The notes beneath the pieces are model-generated. The model saw nothing but the letters and a program-made list of their open reading frames with translations, was not told the DNA's origin and did no database searches. This document shows positions 1-8,133 of a DNA stretch of 64,000 nt, piece by piece. Both the position numbers and the translations under genes were made by a program. Source of the stretch: an uncultured Caulobacteraceae bacterium (GTDB lineage: Bacteria; Pseudomonadota; Alphaproteobacteria; Caulobacterales; Caulobacteraceae); assembly GCA_903872075.1 (NCBI GenBank), contig CAIQJF010000034.1:62001-126000 (forward strand). Reading direction: 5' to 3'. The first letter of the stretch is position 1; each line of letters starts with the position of its first letter.

Positions 1-379
1 CATCGATGACGAGGGCTACGGCAACATCGTCGGGCGCATCAAAGACATGGTCATCCGCGGCGGCGAGAACCTGTTCCCCCGCGAGATCGAGGAATTCCTC
101 TACAGGCATCCCAAGATCGCCGATGTCCAGGTGGTGGGGGTTCCCGACAAGCGCTTCGGCGAGGAACTTTGCGCCTGGATTCGCACCCATCCGGGCGAGA
201 TCCTGGACGAAGCCGAGGTCCGGGCCTTCTGCGACGGCCAGATCGCCCATCACAAGATTCCCCGCTATGTGCGGGTTGTGGATGAATTCCCCATGACCGT
301 CACCGGCAAGGTGCAGAAGTTTCTGATACGCGAGACGATGATCACGGAGCTTGGTCTTACCATCGAGAAAACAGCGTGA
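1..379 (+). CDS. Acyl-CoA synthetase (AMP-binding family), C-terminal part
   Basis: Only the last 125 or so codons are in the window; the frame is open from base 2. The visible part is the mobile C-terminal domain of the ANL superfamily: [20 protein letters not shown] is the A8 hinge region and VTGKVQKF carries the A10 lysine that contacts the adenylate. These enzymes join a carboxylic acid to CoA through an acyl-AMP intermediate. The [13 protein letters not shown] form is common in fatty-acyl-CoA synthetases of the FadD/AcsA type, so a medium- or long-chain acid is the likely substrate, but the substrate-binding domain lies outside the window. The next gene starts 37 bases downstream on the same strand. 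Confidence 0.9.
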   Translation, partial: IDDEGYGNIVGRIKDMVIRGGENLFPREIEEFLYRHPKIADVQVVGVPDKRFGEELCAWIRTHPGEILDEAEVRAFCDGQIAHHKIPRYVRVVDEFPMTVTGKVQKFLIRETMITELGLTIEKTA

Positions 380-416
380 GACAGCCCCCTGTCATTGGCG
401 AGGCGGCGACCTGACG

Positions 417-2795
417 ATGGACGCCACGGCCTACAACCGCTCCAGTCGTATCCAGGCGCGCTTCACCGGCTTCATGCTGGTGGTCGGTTGCGTGCTGCTG
501 GCGATGGTGTCGCTCAACTCGGATGGCGGGCAGACCCTGACGACGGTGAAAATGCTGTTCACCGTGGGCACCTTTCTGACGGGTGTAGGTTTGGCGGCGG
601 CGGTCTGGAGTCGTCAATGGCTGCTCTATCTTGTCAGCATCGGACTGATCGCCGTCGGCCTGGCGGCGATAGCTTTGCTCCTGATCTTCCCCGACCCCGC
701 CGCTGATCCATTCCTAATGCAGGCCGGGCTCTGGCAGGGCGGCCCGGTGCCGCTCTCGGCCGGCTGGGCGCGCCTGGCGATGGCCGGCGTGACCATCTTC
801 ACGGGCCTGGCGATGCCCTTCGCCTGCTCTCGCCGCAATATGGTCGCGCTTGCCTCGCTGACCTTTGTCCGTATCAGCCTTTGGGTCGGGACATTCTGGC
901 AACTGGCCTATGTGGTGCTCGGCGGTCGCTTCGATCGTCTGTTCGAGCACTCGGCCGGCGTAATCCAGCTGGTCCTGGTTCTGGTCTGGGCCGGCTCGTG
1001 GGCTTTCCTGCTGCGGGGGGAACGCCGTTGGCTGCGCACCCTCACCGAGGCCGACCGCAGCGTTTCCCTGGCACGCCTCATCATTCCCATGTCGCTGGTT
1101 CCGGTGGTCGGGGCCTATGTCACCGTGTTCGGGGCCGGCGTCGGGGGCTTCGCGCAAAGCGTCGGGCCTCTGCTGAACGTGGAGATAAGTTCCGTCGCCC
1201 TGCTGGTGGTCAGTTCCGCCGCCTTGCGGGAGTTGTGGCGGGAGCGCCGCCAGCGCGAGAGACTGGCCAATGCCTTGGAACGCTCGCCGGTCGTCGTCCA
1301 TTCGGAGGAGGGGCTGATCGAATATTGGCCGCAAGGCTGCGAGGCCCTGTACGAATACTCGGCGCAGGAGGCTGTGGGACGGCGTGGTCTTGAACTGCTG
1401 AAGACCGAGTACCCGATTCCGATTCCCGAAATCGAGTCGGCGCTGCGACGAACAGGCGAGTGGGCCGGCGATATCCGCCAGGTCACCAAGAGCGGTCGCC
1501 GGCTGTGGATCGCCACGCGCATCGTCGTCGAAGCGCCTGGCGGCGAGCAGGAGCTCAAGCTGGTCGAGACCCTCACTGACATCACCGACCTGAAGCTTGC
1601 CGACGCGGCTCTGCGCGAGACCACCGACAGCCTCTCCCAGGCCGTGGCGACGTATGAGCTGGGAATCGTCGATTATGACGGCGCCACCGGCCGGACCAGC
1701 TTCTCCAGCGAATTCGAACGAATCATCGGCGTGGCGCCCGGGGCGCTGGGGAGCGACCAAGAAGAGGCCTGGAAGCTCTTCCTCGCCGAAGAGGAATACG
1801 GGCGCATGATGGATTGGGTCCGGGAGGATATCGCCAGGCAGGCCACGCGCCGGACGCTGACGATGAAGGCGCGGCGCTCGGACGGACAGGTGCGGGACCT
1901 GCAGGGGATGCTGCGTTACCGGTTTTCCGACGACGGAAAGCTGCTGCGCATGGTGGGCATCTATATGGACGTCACCGACCAAATTCGGGACCGGGCCGAG
2001 GTCGCGGCCCGCGGCGCGCGCCTGATGGCTCTGCAGTCCGAACTCACCCACACCTCGCGCCTGTCGGCCATGGGCGAGATGGCCGCCGCCCTGGCGCACG
2101 AGCTCAATCAGCCGCTGACGGCCGTTGGCAATTCGGTCGGTGCGATCGAACTGATCCTCAAGGACGACGACAAGCCGGTGGACGATAAGGTTCGCCAGCG
2201 GGTGCTGCGGGCCGCCCGTCACGCCGCCGCCCAGGCGGTGCGAGCCGGGGAGATCGTGCGGCGCCTCCGCGAGTTCATCTCGCGCGGCGAAGCCGACACC
2301 CAGGCCGAGGACCTTTCCGAGCTCATCGAGGACGCGGTGGCCTTGGCCCTGCCCAATCCCGCCGCGGCGGGAGTTGAGATCAAGAAAGCGATCAGCCCTT
2401 ACGCCTCGCGGATTCTGGCCGACCGGATCCAGATTCAGCAGGTCCTGGTCAACCTCGTGCGCAACTCTGTCGAGGCGATGAGGGATCAGGAGACGCCTCG
2501 CAAATTGACAATCACAGCCACGCTGGTGGAGGGCATGGCTCAGGTCCGTGTGACCGACACCGGGCCCGGTGTGCCGCCAGCATCGATTCAGACGTTGTTT
2601 TCTCCATTTCTATCCACCAAGCGAGACGGAATGGGTGTTGGTCTATCCATCTGTCGGCGTATTATTGAAACCCATGGGGGAAAGATGTGGTTCGAGCCCG
2701 CCGCGACCGGCGGGGCCGGCTTCAACTTTACCCTACCGGTGATACCGAACGAGGTGTGGGATGTCGGAGTCCAGGCTGGTACATATCGTCGATGA
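417..2795 (+). CDS. Membrane PAS sensor histidine kinase, FixL/DctB-like
   Basis: A 792-residue sensor kinase. The track starts at 351, inside the previous gene; ATG 417 leaves a clean gap and is preferred. About eight hydrophobic segments fill residues 15-270, followed by two PAS domains (about 285-400 and 415-530). The dimerisation/phosphoacceptor helix has the H-box ALAHELNQPLTAV near residue 558, of the HPK4/FixL class. The ATPase domain shows the N box LVNLVRNSVEAM, DTGPGVPP and GMGVGLSICRRI. It overlaps the response-regulator gene by 35 bases, so the two are certainly partners. It should autophosphorylate and pass phosphate to that regulator. I see no convincing haem-binding histidine context in the PAS domains, so an oxygen-sensing role like true FixL is not supported; the signal may be sensed in the membrane. 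Confidence 0.92.
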   Translation: MDATAYNRSSRIQARFTGFMLVVGCVLLAMVSLNSDGGQTLTTVKMLFTVGTFLTGVGLAAAVWSRQWLLYLVSIGLIAVGLAAIALLLIFPDPAADPFLMQAGLWQGGPVPLSAGWARLAMAGVTIFTGLAMPFACSRRNMVALASLTFVRISLWVGTFWQLAYVVLGGRFDRLFEHSAGVIQLVLVLVWAGSWAFLLRGERRWLRTLTEADRSVSLARLIIPMSLVPVVGAYVTVFGAGVGGFAQSVGPLLNVEISSVALLVVSSAALRELWRERRQRERLANALERSPVVVHSEEGLIEYWPQGCEALYEYSAQEAVGRRGLELLKTEYPIPIPEIESALRRTGEWAGDIRQVTKSGRRLWIATRIVVEAPGGEQELKLVETLTDITDLKLADAALRETTDSLSQAVATYELGIVDYDGATGRTSFSSEFERIIGVAPGALGSDQEEAWKLFLAEEEYGRMMDWVREDIARQATRRTLTMKARRSDGQVRDLQGMLRYRFSDDGKLLRMVGIYMDVTDQIRDRAEVAARGARLMALQSELTHTSRLSAMGEMAAALAHELNQPLTAVGNSVGAIELILKDDDKPVDDKVRQRVLRAARHAAAQAVRAGEIVRRLREFISRGEADTQAEDLSELIEDAVALALPNPAAAGVEIKKAISPYASRILADRIQIQQVLVNLVRNSVEAMRDQETPRKLTITATLVEGMAQVRVTDTGPGVPPASIQTLFSPFLSTKRDGMGVGLSICRRIIETHGGKMWFEPAATGGAGFNFTLPVIPNEVWDVGVQAGTYRR

Positions 2796-3393
2796 CGATG
2801 AAGCGGTGCGTGAGTCGGCGGCGACCCTTCTGGATAGCGCCGGCTATGAGGCGGAGACCCACGTCTCCGGTGTAGATTTTCTGGAGACCCTTGAGTCGGC
2901 CAAGCCAGGCTGCATTCTCCTCGATATTCACATGCCGGGCATCACGGGCCTCGAGGTTCAGGCTGAGCTTAAGGCCCGCAACGTCAACTGGCCGGTGATC
3001 GTTCTCACCGGGCAGGGCGATGTCGGCATCGCCGTTCAGGCCATGAAGAATGGCGCGTTTGAGTTCATCGAGAAGCCCTACCGCAACGACGCCCTGATGG
3101 AGACTCTCGACGACGCCTTCGAAAAACTCGAGGCCCATACGCAGGAATCCTCCCGTGTGGCGGCCGCCAGGATCCTGATCGACACGCTCACGCCGCGTGA
3201 ACTTCAGGTCATGCAGGCGCTGCTTGGAGGACTGCCGAACAAGCTCATCGCCTACGAACTCGATCTCAGCGTGCGGACAGTGGAGATTTATCGCGCCAAT
3301 GTCATGGCGAAGCTGAAGGCGCGGGGGTTGTCAACAGCCGTGCGAATCGCCTTGGCGGCCGGCGTCCAGCCGCTTCACGAACGCAGTAAGTAA
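2761..3393 (+). CDS. FixJ-family response regulator (receiver + LuxR-type HTH)
   Basis: A 210-residue regulator, the usual FixJ length. Residues 1-120 are a receiver: acidic DDD near residue 11, phosphoacceptor Asp55 in CILLDIHMPG, Thr83 in VLTGQ and Lys105 in FIEKPY. Residues 145-205 form a LuxR/GerE helix-turn-helix (LTPRELQVMQALL, VRTVEIYRANVMAKL). The start lies inside the 3' end of the kinase gene, which suggests translational coupling. It should bind DNA when phosphorylated by the kinase. Its targets cannot be read from the sequence; no FixK box was recognised nearby. Confidence 0.93.
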   Translation: MSESRLVHIVDDDEAVRESAATLLDSAGYEAETHVSGVDFLETLESAKPGCILLDIHMPGITGLEVQAELKARNVNWPVIVLTGQGDVGIAVQAMKNGAFEFIEKPYRNDALMETLDDAFEKLEAHTQESSRVAAARILIDTLTPRELQVMQALLGGLPNKLIAYELDLSVRTVEIYRANVMAKLKARGLSTAVRIALAAGVQPLHERSK

Positions 3394-3718
3394 ATTCCTG
3401 AGACGAAATCTGCCGCCATCTCCAAGTCGACGCGCATGGACCGCGCCTTCACGATCGTGAACGGCAGGTCCGAGGCCATGGCGCAAATGCGCCGCCAGGA
3501 TCTTAAACTCGCCGCCGGAGCCCATTGGCTCCGAACGCTCGGATCTGCGGCAATTCATCCCCGTCTCGCTCGAAAGTCTAAAACGCTCCTTGCTCGGTGA
3601 TGCGGGGAGCCGACACGAATCTGCTCCTCGAGTGAAAAGGCCGGAAAGTTCCGCCGGGATAAGTCGGCGCGGTCCAGCCCGCGCAAGCGCCTCGCCGGGT
3701 CTTGGACTTAGCCTGCGG
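3394..3718. other. 325-base gap between regulator genes
   Basis: No gene is supported here. The gap separates two convergent regulator genes. It holds a short perfect hairpin, GGAGCC-catt-GGCTCC at 3517-3532, without a following T run. Two short reading frames (3331-3558 and about 3375-3479, both minus strand) overlap the 3' end of the FixJ-type gene and have no recognisable ribosome site or domain. Confidence 0.5.
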
Positions 3719-4138
3719 TCAGGCCTGGGCCGGATGGCCGTCGCGGATCAAAGTGATCAGCTCATGGCTGCCGAACGGCTTCTCGATGATCTTCACACCC
3801 TGGGCGGGTTCGAAGATCAGGTCGGCCTTGGCCGCGTCTTCAGTCAGGACGATGGCGATGCCCCGCCACAGCTGTGCTCGAAGTTGGCTGACGAAGCCGC
3901 GTGGATCGCGAGGCAGAAGATCGCGGTCGATGATCAGCGTGGACCCCGGCTCAAGCGCAAGGGACGCGAGACCAGTCGCCGGGTCGTGGATGAGCACCCG
4001 CAGATCGAGGGTCTGAAGGGTCAGCTCCAGGGAGATGGCCAGGGCCTCCTCCGCGACTGACACCACCACAGGGGCCCGAGTTGTATTGTTTTTCGACGAG
4101 ACCAATGCACCAATCCGTTGCGCGACCCTAAACTCCAC
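3719..4138 (-). CDS. Receiver-only protein (single-domain response regulator, possibly FixT-like)
   Basis: A 139-residue protein with a lone CheY-like fold. Conserved positions are Asp71 in LIIDRDLLP, Thr99 in IVLTED and the Lys-Pro pair in IIEKPF (Lys120). The acidic pair that normally binds magnesium near the N terminus is weak (VVVSVAEEAL has Ala-Glu). It has no output domain. It lies convergent with the FixLJ-like pair. In Caulobacter a receiver-like protein, FixT, inhibits the FixL kinase, so a feedback or phosphate-sink role is a fair guess, but sequence identity to FixT could not be tested. The start is GTG in the track and has no clear ribosome site; a start 15-25 codons further in is possible. 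Confidence 0.7.
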   Translation of the reverse strand: MEFRVAQRIGALVSSKNNTTRAPVVVSVAEEALAISLELTLQTLDLRVLIHDPATGLASLALEPGSTLIIDRDLLPRDPRGFVSQLRAQLWRGIAIVLTEDAAKADLIFEPAQGVKIIEKPFGSHELITLIRDGHPAQA

Positions 4139-4240
4139 CCCAGCGAGGGAGGGAGCGTTGCACCCTACGGGATTGGCGCGGCAGACCTAGTTTGTGTTTA
4201 TACTTAGGTATCAGGTTGGCGACGATTTTGACCTCCTTTT

Positions 4241-4278
<38 letters not shown>

Positions 4279-4329
4279 GTTGTGGCCGGATTCTTTTGGT
4301 CGCCGATTTCAGCAGGAGGACACGACCGC

Positions 4330-4389
4330 ATGAGCTATCAAATCCGCCGGCGCGGGCGTCCTGCTCCAGCCCGCCAAGCGTCACGATGA
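4330..4389 (+). CDS. Short Arg-rich upstream ORF (leader peptide?), 19 codons
   Basis: ATG at 4330 lies 9 bases after a perfect AGGAGG (4315-4320), the strongest ribosome site in this region. It reads MSYQIRRRGRPAPARQASR and stops at a TGA that overlaps the ATG of the acetyl-CoA hydrolase gene (ATGA). The main gene has no ribosome site of its own because the upstream ORF covers that region. This looks like a leader ORF that couples translation to the enzyme gene. It could instead be a remnant of an older N terminus. No family is recognised. Confidence 0.4.
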   Translation: MSYQIRRRGRPAPARQASR

Positions 4390-5636
4390 TGCTTCGATCA
4401 CTGGACGCGGAGCGCGTCCTGGTCGAATTCCGGCCCGGACTCAGGGTCTATCTCCAGGGCGCGATCGGTGAGCCACTGGTCCTGCGCGACATCCTGGCCG
4501 GCGCGCCCGATCGGCTGGCTGGGGTGCGGCTGACCGCCTGTCTCTTGCCGGGTATGAACGAATTTGACTACGGTGCCCTCGCCGGCGACCTGGAGGTGAC
4601 GACCTTTCTTCTCCCAACCGCGGCGCGAGGCTCGTTCGAGGCCGGCCGTACACGCGTGCGACCCTTGCCCTATTCCCAGATTGCCGCTGCGTTCGCCGCC
4701 GATCCGCCTTTCGACCTGGCGATTTTCCTTGTCACGCCACCCGACGCCGACGGCGACTGCTCCTTCGGTCCTCTGGCCGATTTTCCGAGGCTGATCTGGC
4801 CGCGGGCGAAGCGAGTCATGGCGTTTGTGAACCCGCGCCTGCCCAGGGCGCCCCGAGGCCCGAAGATCCCCTTCGCCGCGATCGACGTCGTGATCGACGC
4901 CGAGGGGCCTTTCATCACGGGTCCGGATGGCGAGGCAGGCGGTGACCTCGGCCGGATCGCCGACCTGATCGCGGGCTTGATCCCTGACGGCGCAGCCATC
5001 CAGACCGGAATCGGCGGCGCGCCGGCGGCGGCCGTTGCGCGCCTGACCGATCGCAGAGGGCTTGTCGTGCGATCGGGCATGGTCACCGAGGGGTATCGCA
5101 CGCTCATGGAGGCCGGCGCGCTGGATCCGGATGCCGACCACATCACAGGGCTGGCGCTCGGAACCGAGGACTTCATGCGTTGGGGCGCGGAACGGTTCAT
5201 TTTCGCCGACGCCACAGTGACCCATGGCGCGGCGGTGCTGGCGGCGACCCCCCGGCTCCACGCTCTCAATTCGGCCCTCGAGGTGGATCTGTTCGGTCAG
5301 GCAAATCTGGAATGGCGTTCGGACCGCTTGGCCAGCGGTCTGGGTGGGGCGCCCGATTTTGCCGCCGCCGCCCGCCGATCCAGCGGCGGAAGGGCGGTTC
5401 TTGCGCTGCCGTCATCCGCGAAAGGCGGCGCGCTATCCCGCATTGTCGCCCGCCTGGAGGCGCCGACGGTCTCCATTCCCCGCGACGACACCGACCTGGT
5501 GATTACGGAATACGGCGTGGCGGATCTGCGCGGGACGGGCCTGGATGAGCGGGCCGAGAAGCTGATCGCCATCGCCACGCCGGCTCACCGCGACGGGCTC
5601 GCCGCAGCCTGGGACGTCATGCGCCGGGCGATGTGA
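4386..5636 (+). CDS. Acetyl-CoA hydrolase/transferase family protein
   Basis: A 416-residue member of the acetyl-CoA hydrolase/CoA-transferase family (Cat1/4-hydroxybutyrate CoA-transferase fold). Seen: RPGLRVYLQGAIGEP near the N terminus, NSALEVDLFGQANLE in the C-terminal domain, and the family end motif VITEYGVADLRGTG. Family enzymes move CoA between acids through a glutamyl-CoA intermediate or hydrolyse acetyl-CoA; which acid is used here cannot be told. The track's start at 4194 would add 64 residues, including a repeat-coded Val-Gly run without similarity. ATG 4386 (or 4389) is preferred, overlapping the stop of the upstream ORF. Confidence 0.85.
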   Translation: MMLRSLDAERVLVEFRPGLRVYLQGAIGEPLVLRDILAGAPDRLAGVRLTACLLPGMNEFDYGALAGDLEVTTFLLPTAARGSFEAGRTRVRPLPYSQIAAAFAADPPFDLAIFLVTPPDADGDCSFGPLADFPRLIWPRAKRVMAFVNPRLPRAPRGPKIPFAAIDVVIDAEGPFITGPDGEAGGDLGRIADLIAGLIPDGAAIQTGIGGAPAAAVARLTDRRGLVVRSGMVTEGYRTLMEAGALDPDADHITGLALGTEDFMRWGAERFIFADATVTHGAAVLAATPRLHALNSALEVDLFGQANLEWRSDRLASGLGGAPDFAAAARRSSGGRAVLALPSSAKGGALSRIVARLEAPTVSIPRDDTDLVITEYGVADLRGTGLDERAEKLIAIATPAHRDGLAAAWDVMRRAM

Positions 5637-5645
5637 TCTCGTTGA

Positions 5646-6125
5646 TCACCTGATCGAGAGAATCTCGACCTCCTGGCCGGCCAGCATCGCGGTCTCGCCC
5701 ACGGGTTTGCCCAGCAACGCCTGTGCCAGGGGTGAGATATGCGAGACGCTGCCGTTCGCCGGGTCGGCCTCGTCCTCGCCGACGATCCGGAAGGTCTGGC
5801 GGCGTCCGTCAGGGCGTTCGAACGTTACCGCCGCCCCGAACTGCACCACATCTCTGTCCGGGTTCGGCGTCAGCAGGCGGGCGCTCGCCCGCCGCGCGGC
5901 GTAGTATTTCAAATCGCGCGTCGCCCGGGCCATGGCGGTGCGATCGGCGTCGATGCCCTCCTGCGACCGCGCCGCGGTCCAGGCGGCCCGCGCCTGGGCG
6001 AGCGCGGCGTCAAGCGCGACCAAGCCCTCCGTCGTCACCAGATTAGGGTGTGGCGAAATGGGCCGGTCCGGCAGGTCTGCGGCCGCGGCTTCGGCGTCCT
6101 GCTCTTTGGTAAACGCGACGCTCAT
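5646..6125 (-). CDS. GreA/GreB-family transcription elongation factor-like protein
   Basis: A 159-residue protein with the two-part Gre layout: a helical, charged N-terminal half (residues 30-85, the coiled-coil arm that enters the RNA polymerase channel) and a C-terminal FKBP-like half. The latter shows VQFGAAVTFERPDGRRQTF, GEDEADPANGSVSHISPLAQALLGKPVG and the terminal VEILSI. This matches GreA/GreB C-terminal domains, in which the protein helps stalled polymerase cleave its transcript. It is a stand-alone accessory copy, not the housekeeping greA context. It converges with the acetyl-CoA hydrolase gene, 9 bases away. Confidence 0.85.
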   Translation of the reverse strand: MSVAFTKEQDAEAAAADLPDRPISPHPNLVTTEGLVALDAALAQARAAWTAARSQEGIDADRTAMARATRDLKYYAARRASARLLTPNPDRDVVQFGAAVTFERPDGRRQTFRIVGEDEADPANGSVSHISPLAQALLGKPVGETAMLAGQEVEILSIR

Positions 6126-6153
6126 GGCGCCGTCAGCTTCGGCTGGGTGCCGG

Positions 6154-6789
6154 TCAAGTCACCGGCCAGTTGGCGCGCGGCATTTCGAACATGGCCTCCG
6201 GCGTGATCTCGGCATAGTCGCCCAGGCGGCCAGCCCGCAGAATCGGATGGGCGGCGGCCGTGTCATAGAGCCCATCCTTCAGGTAGGCGCGGTCGATGTG
6301 GACCGTGACCACCTCGCCGAGAATCAGCCATGTGCCAACCTTTTCGCCGCCAAGGCGCTCGAGCTGGATGAGCTGGGTGAGTTTGCATTCGAAATTCACC
6401 GGGCTTTCAAGCACGCGTGGCGGCGCCACGCGCAGCGAGGCCGCGCGGGTCAGGCCCGCGACGTCGAACTCATCGATCTCGGCCGGGGCGGGCGCGCACG
6501 TCAGATTCATTTCCTGCGCAAGCGCCTTGGTCGCCAGGCTCCAACAGAACTCTCCCGTGTCGGCCACATTGGCCACGGTGTCCTTCCAGCCGATCGTCGA
6601 GAAGCCGATCACCGGCGGGTAGTAGTTGAAAGCATTGAAGAAGCTGTACGGCGCCAGATTCGCCAGGCCGGCCTTGTCGACAGTGGAAATCCATCCGATG
6701 GGACGCGGGCCGACGATGGCGTTGAACGGGTCATGCTTGAGGCCGTGACCATGCAAAGGTTCGTAGATGTGGGCGGTGGCGTCAGCCAT
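6154..6789 (-). CDS. Flavin reductase-like domain protein (FMN-binding)
   Basis: A 211-residue member of the flavin-reductase/DIM6-NTAB family, which has a split-barrel FMN fold. Seen: FNAIVGPRPIGWISTVDKAG (FMN phosphate loop), NLAPYSFFNAFNYYPPVIGFS and DTGEFCWSLATKALAQEMN, all typical of the larger single-domain group. Related proteins reduce flavin for partner oxygenases or have unknown redox roles; no oxygenase gene is adjacent. The gene ends 28 bases upstream of the Gre-like gene on the same strand, so the two may be cotranscribed. Confidence 0.85.
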   Translation of the reverse strand: MADATAHIYEPLHGHGLKHDPFNAIVGPRPIGWISTVDKAGLANLAPYSFFNAFNYYPPVIGFSTIGWKDTVANVADTGEFCWSLATKALAQEMNLTCAPAPAEIDEFDVAGLTRAASLRVAPPRVLESPVNFECKLTQLIQLERLGGEKVGTWLILGEVVTVHIDRAYLKDGLYDTAAAHPILRAGRLGDYAEITPEAMFEMPRANWPVT

Positions 6790-6962
6790 GAATCCTCTTA
6801 GACAGGTTCTGTGGGCGTTCGGGGGGTGAGCACTATGACAAAAATACGCGGCTGCGAAGGCGACATTGAAAAGTTCGCTGACGGAGCGCTTATTTCGCTA
6901 CAGGTCTTGTTTTCACGCCGAGTCTTTGCTTAACACTCCCGCTTCAAAAGCTGAGGATTCCC

Positions 6963-7421
6963 ATGGACGAAAACACTGTTCAAATGACTCTCGAAAAGAC
7001 CACCGAGATTGTCGCCGCGTTTGTCTCAAAGAACCAGACCTCCACCGCTGATCTGCCGGCGTTGATCCAGGCGGTGCATCGCGCGCTGACCGGGATTTCG
7101 ACCGCCGCGCCCGAACCCGAGCCCCGGAAGGAACCTGCCGTGCCCGTGCGCCGGTCGATCACGCCAGAGTTCCTGATCTGTCTCGAAGACGGCAAGACGT
7201 TCAAGTCGCTGAAGCGGCATCTCCGCACTAAATACGACCTGAGCCCCGAAGACTACCGGGCCAAGTGGGGCCTGCCCAAAGACTACCCGATGGTCGCGCC
7301 TAACTACGCCGCCGCCCGCTCCGCCCTGGCCAAGAACATGGGCCTCGGCAAGGGTGGACGTCAGGCCGCCGAAGTCGCGCCTGCGCCCAAGGCCCGCCGC
7401 GGCGCCAAGGCCGCCGGCTAA
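6963..7421 (+). CDS. MucR/Ros-family transcriptional regulator
   Basis: A 152-residue regulator. Residues 65-135 are the Ros/MucR zinc-finger domain: SITPEFLICLEDGKTFKSLK, RHLRTKYDLSPEDYRAKWG and PKDYPMVAPNYAAARS. The Cys-Asp-His ligand pattern is the alphaproteobacterial one. The N-terminal 30 residues resemble the oligomerisation segment of MucR. MucR proteins are nucleoid-associated repressors; in Caulobacter MucR1/2 act in the cell-cycle circuit and in Rhizobiales they control exopolysaccharide. The ribosome site AGGA lies just upstream of ATG 6963. The C terminus is basic and Ala-rich (KARRGAKAAG). Confidence 0.95.
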   Translation: MDENTVQMTLEKTTEIVAAFVSKNQTSTADLPALIQAVHRALTGISTAAPEPEPRKEPAVPVRRSITPEFLICLEDGKTFKSLKRHLRTKYDLSPEDYRAKWGLPKDYPMVAPNYAAARSALAKNMGLGKGGRQAAEVAPAPKARRGAKAAG

Positions 7422-7439
7422 GCCTTCCGCTTCGGCAGC

Positions 7440-7486
7440 GCGTCACCCTCCATCGGGCGCGAATGCGGCCGGTTCAAGGGTGACGC
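7440..7486. terminator. Perfect 10-bp inverted repeat after mucR-like gene
   Basis: GCGTCACCCT (7440-7449) is matched by AGGGTGACGC (7477-7486) with a 27-base GC-rich loop. It begins 18 bases after the mucR-type stop codon and ends 51 bases before the Nudix gene. There is no T run, so it is either a factor-assisted terminator or attenuating hairpin, or a protein-binding site upstream of the Nudix gene. Confidence 0.4.
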
Positions 7487-7537
7487 TCGTTCCGGCCCGA
7501 AGGGCTGGATTCTGACGAACACAGGCGGTCGTGCGGA

Positions 7538-8107
7538 ATGACACCTGAGATATTGCATCGCGAGACGGCCTACGCGGGCTATTTGACCGTGGAGCGGCTG
7601 CGGCTGCGGCTGCCCGACGGTGGCGAAGCCATGCGCGAGATCGAGTCGCACGGCGACGCCGTGGCCGTGCTTCCCTATGACCCCGCTACCGGGGTTGCCC
7701 TGATCGTCCGGCTGCTGCGCGCGCCGGCCTTCTTGCGGGATGGGGAACTCGCGCTTGAAGAGGCCTGCGCCGGCATGATCGAGGCCGAGCCTGAGGCGGA
7801 CGCCGCGCGTCGTGAAGCCCTTGAGGAACTGGGACTGAAGCTCGGGCCGCTCGAACCGATCGGCCGGGTGTGGTCGAGTCCTGGCGTCTCCACCGAGCGG
7901 GTGTCGCTTTTCCTGGCGCCCTATGCCCATTCCGATCGCGTGTCGCCGGGCGGCGGGGCCGCCGGCGAACATGAAGGGATCACGGTCATCGAGCGGTCCC
8001 TGGCGACGCTCGCGGGGGACGCCGCTGCTGGCCGGCTGACTGACCTGAAACTGCTGACCTTGGTTCTCGCGCTGCAGGTCCGCCGGCCCGACCTCTTCGC
8101 CGGCTGA
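7538..8107 (+). CDS. Nudix hydrolase (NudK/ADP-sugar pyrophosphatase type)
   Basis: A 189-residue Nudix protein. The Nudix box appears as GMIEAEPEADAARREALEEL followed by GL, in the setting ELALEEACAG that is typical of the NudK/NudF group, which cleaves GDP-mannose, ADP-ribose and similar nucleotide sugars. Between the box glycine and the first glutamate there seems to be one residue fewer than the GX5E consensus, but the RE-x-x-EE-x-G core is intact. The N-terminal beta-strand region (VAVLPYDPATGVALIVRLLR) also fits this group. The exact substrate is not predictable. It stands between mucR and a convergent peptidase gene. Confidence 0.88.
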   Translation: MTPEILHRETAYAGYLTVERLRLRLPDGGEAMREIESHGDAVAVLPYDPATGVALIVRLLRAPAFLRDGELALEEACAGMIEAEPEADAARREALEELGLKLGPLEPIGRVWSSPGVSTERVSLFLAPYAHSDRVSPGGGAAGEHEGITVIERSLATLAGDAAAGRLTDLKLLTLVLALQVRRPDLFAG

Positions 8108-8133
8108 CGTCGCGAGTCGCGAGGCGAGCGTCG

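Noticed and set aside
714-2222. 502-codon antisense ORF over the histidine kinase
   Set aside because: It lies opposite a kinase with clear catalytic motifs; it is Gln/Arg/Gly-rich without domains, as expected from high-GC antisense frames.
417-2795. Kinase as haem-based oxygen sensor FixL
   Set aside because: The PAS domains show no clear proximal haem His context and the N terminus is a multi-helix membrane domain.
3331-3558. 75-codon minus-strand ORF, and a 34-codon ORF at 3375-3479, behind the FixJ-type gene
   Set aside because: Both overlap the 3' end of the regulator, have poor ribosome sites and no family similarity.
6835-6933. 32-codon ORF in front of mucR (MTKIRGCEGDIEK...)
   Set aside because: A GGGGTG-like site precedes it, but nothing else supports translation; it could be part of the mucR leader.
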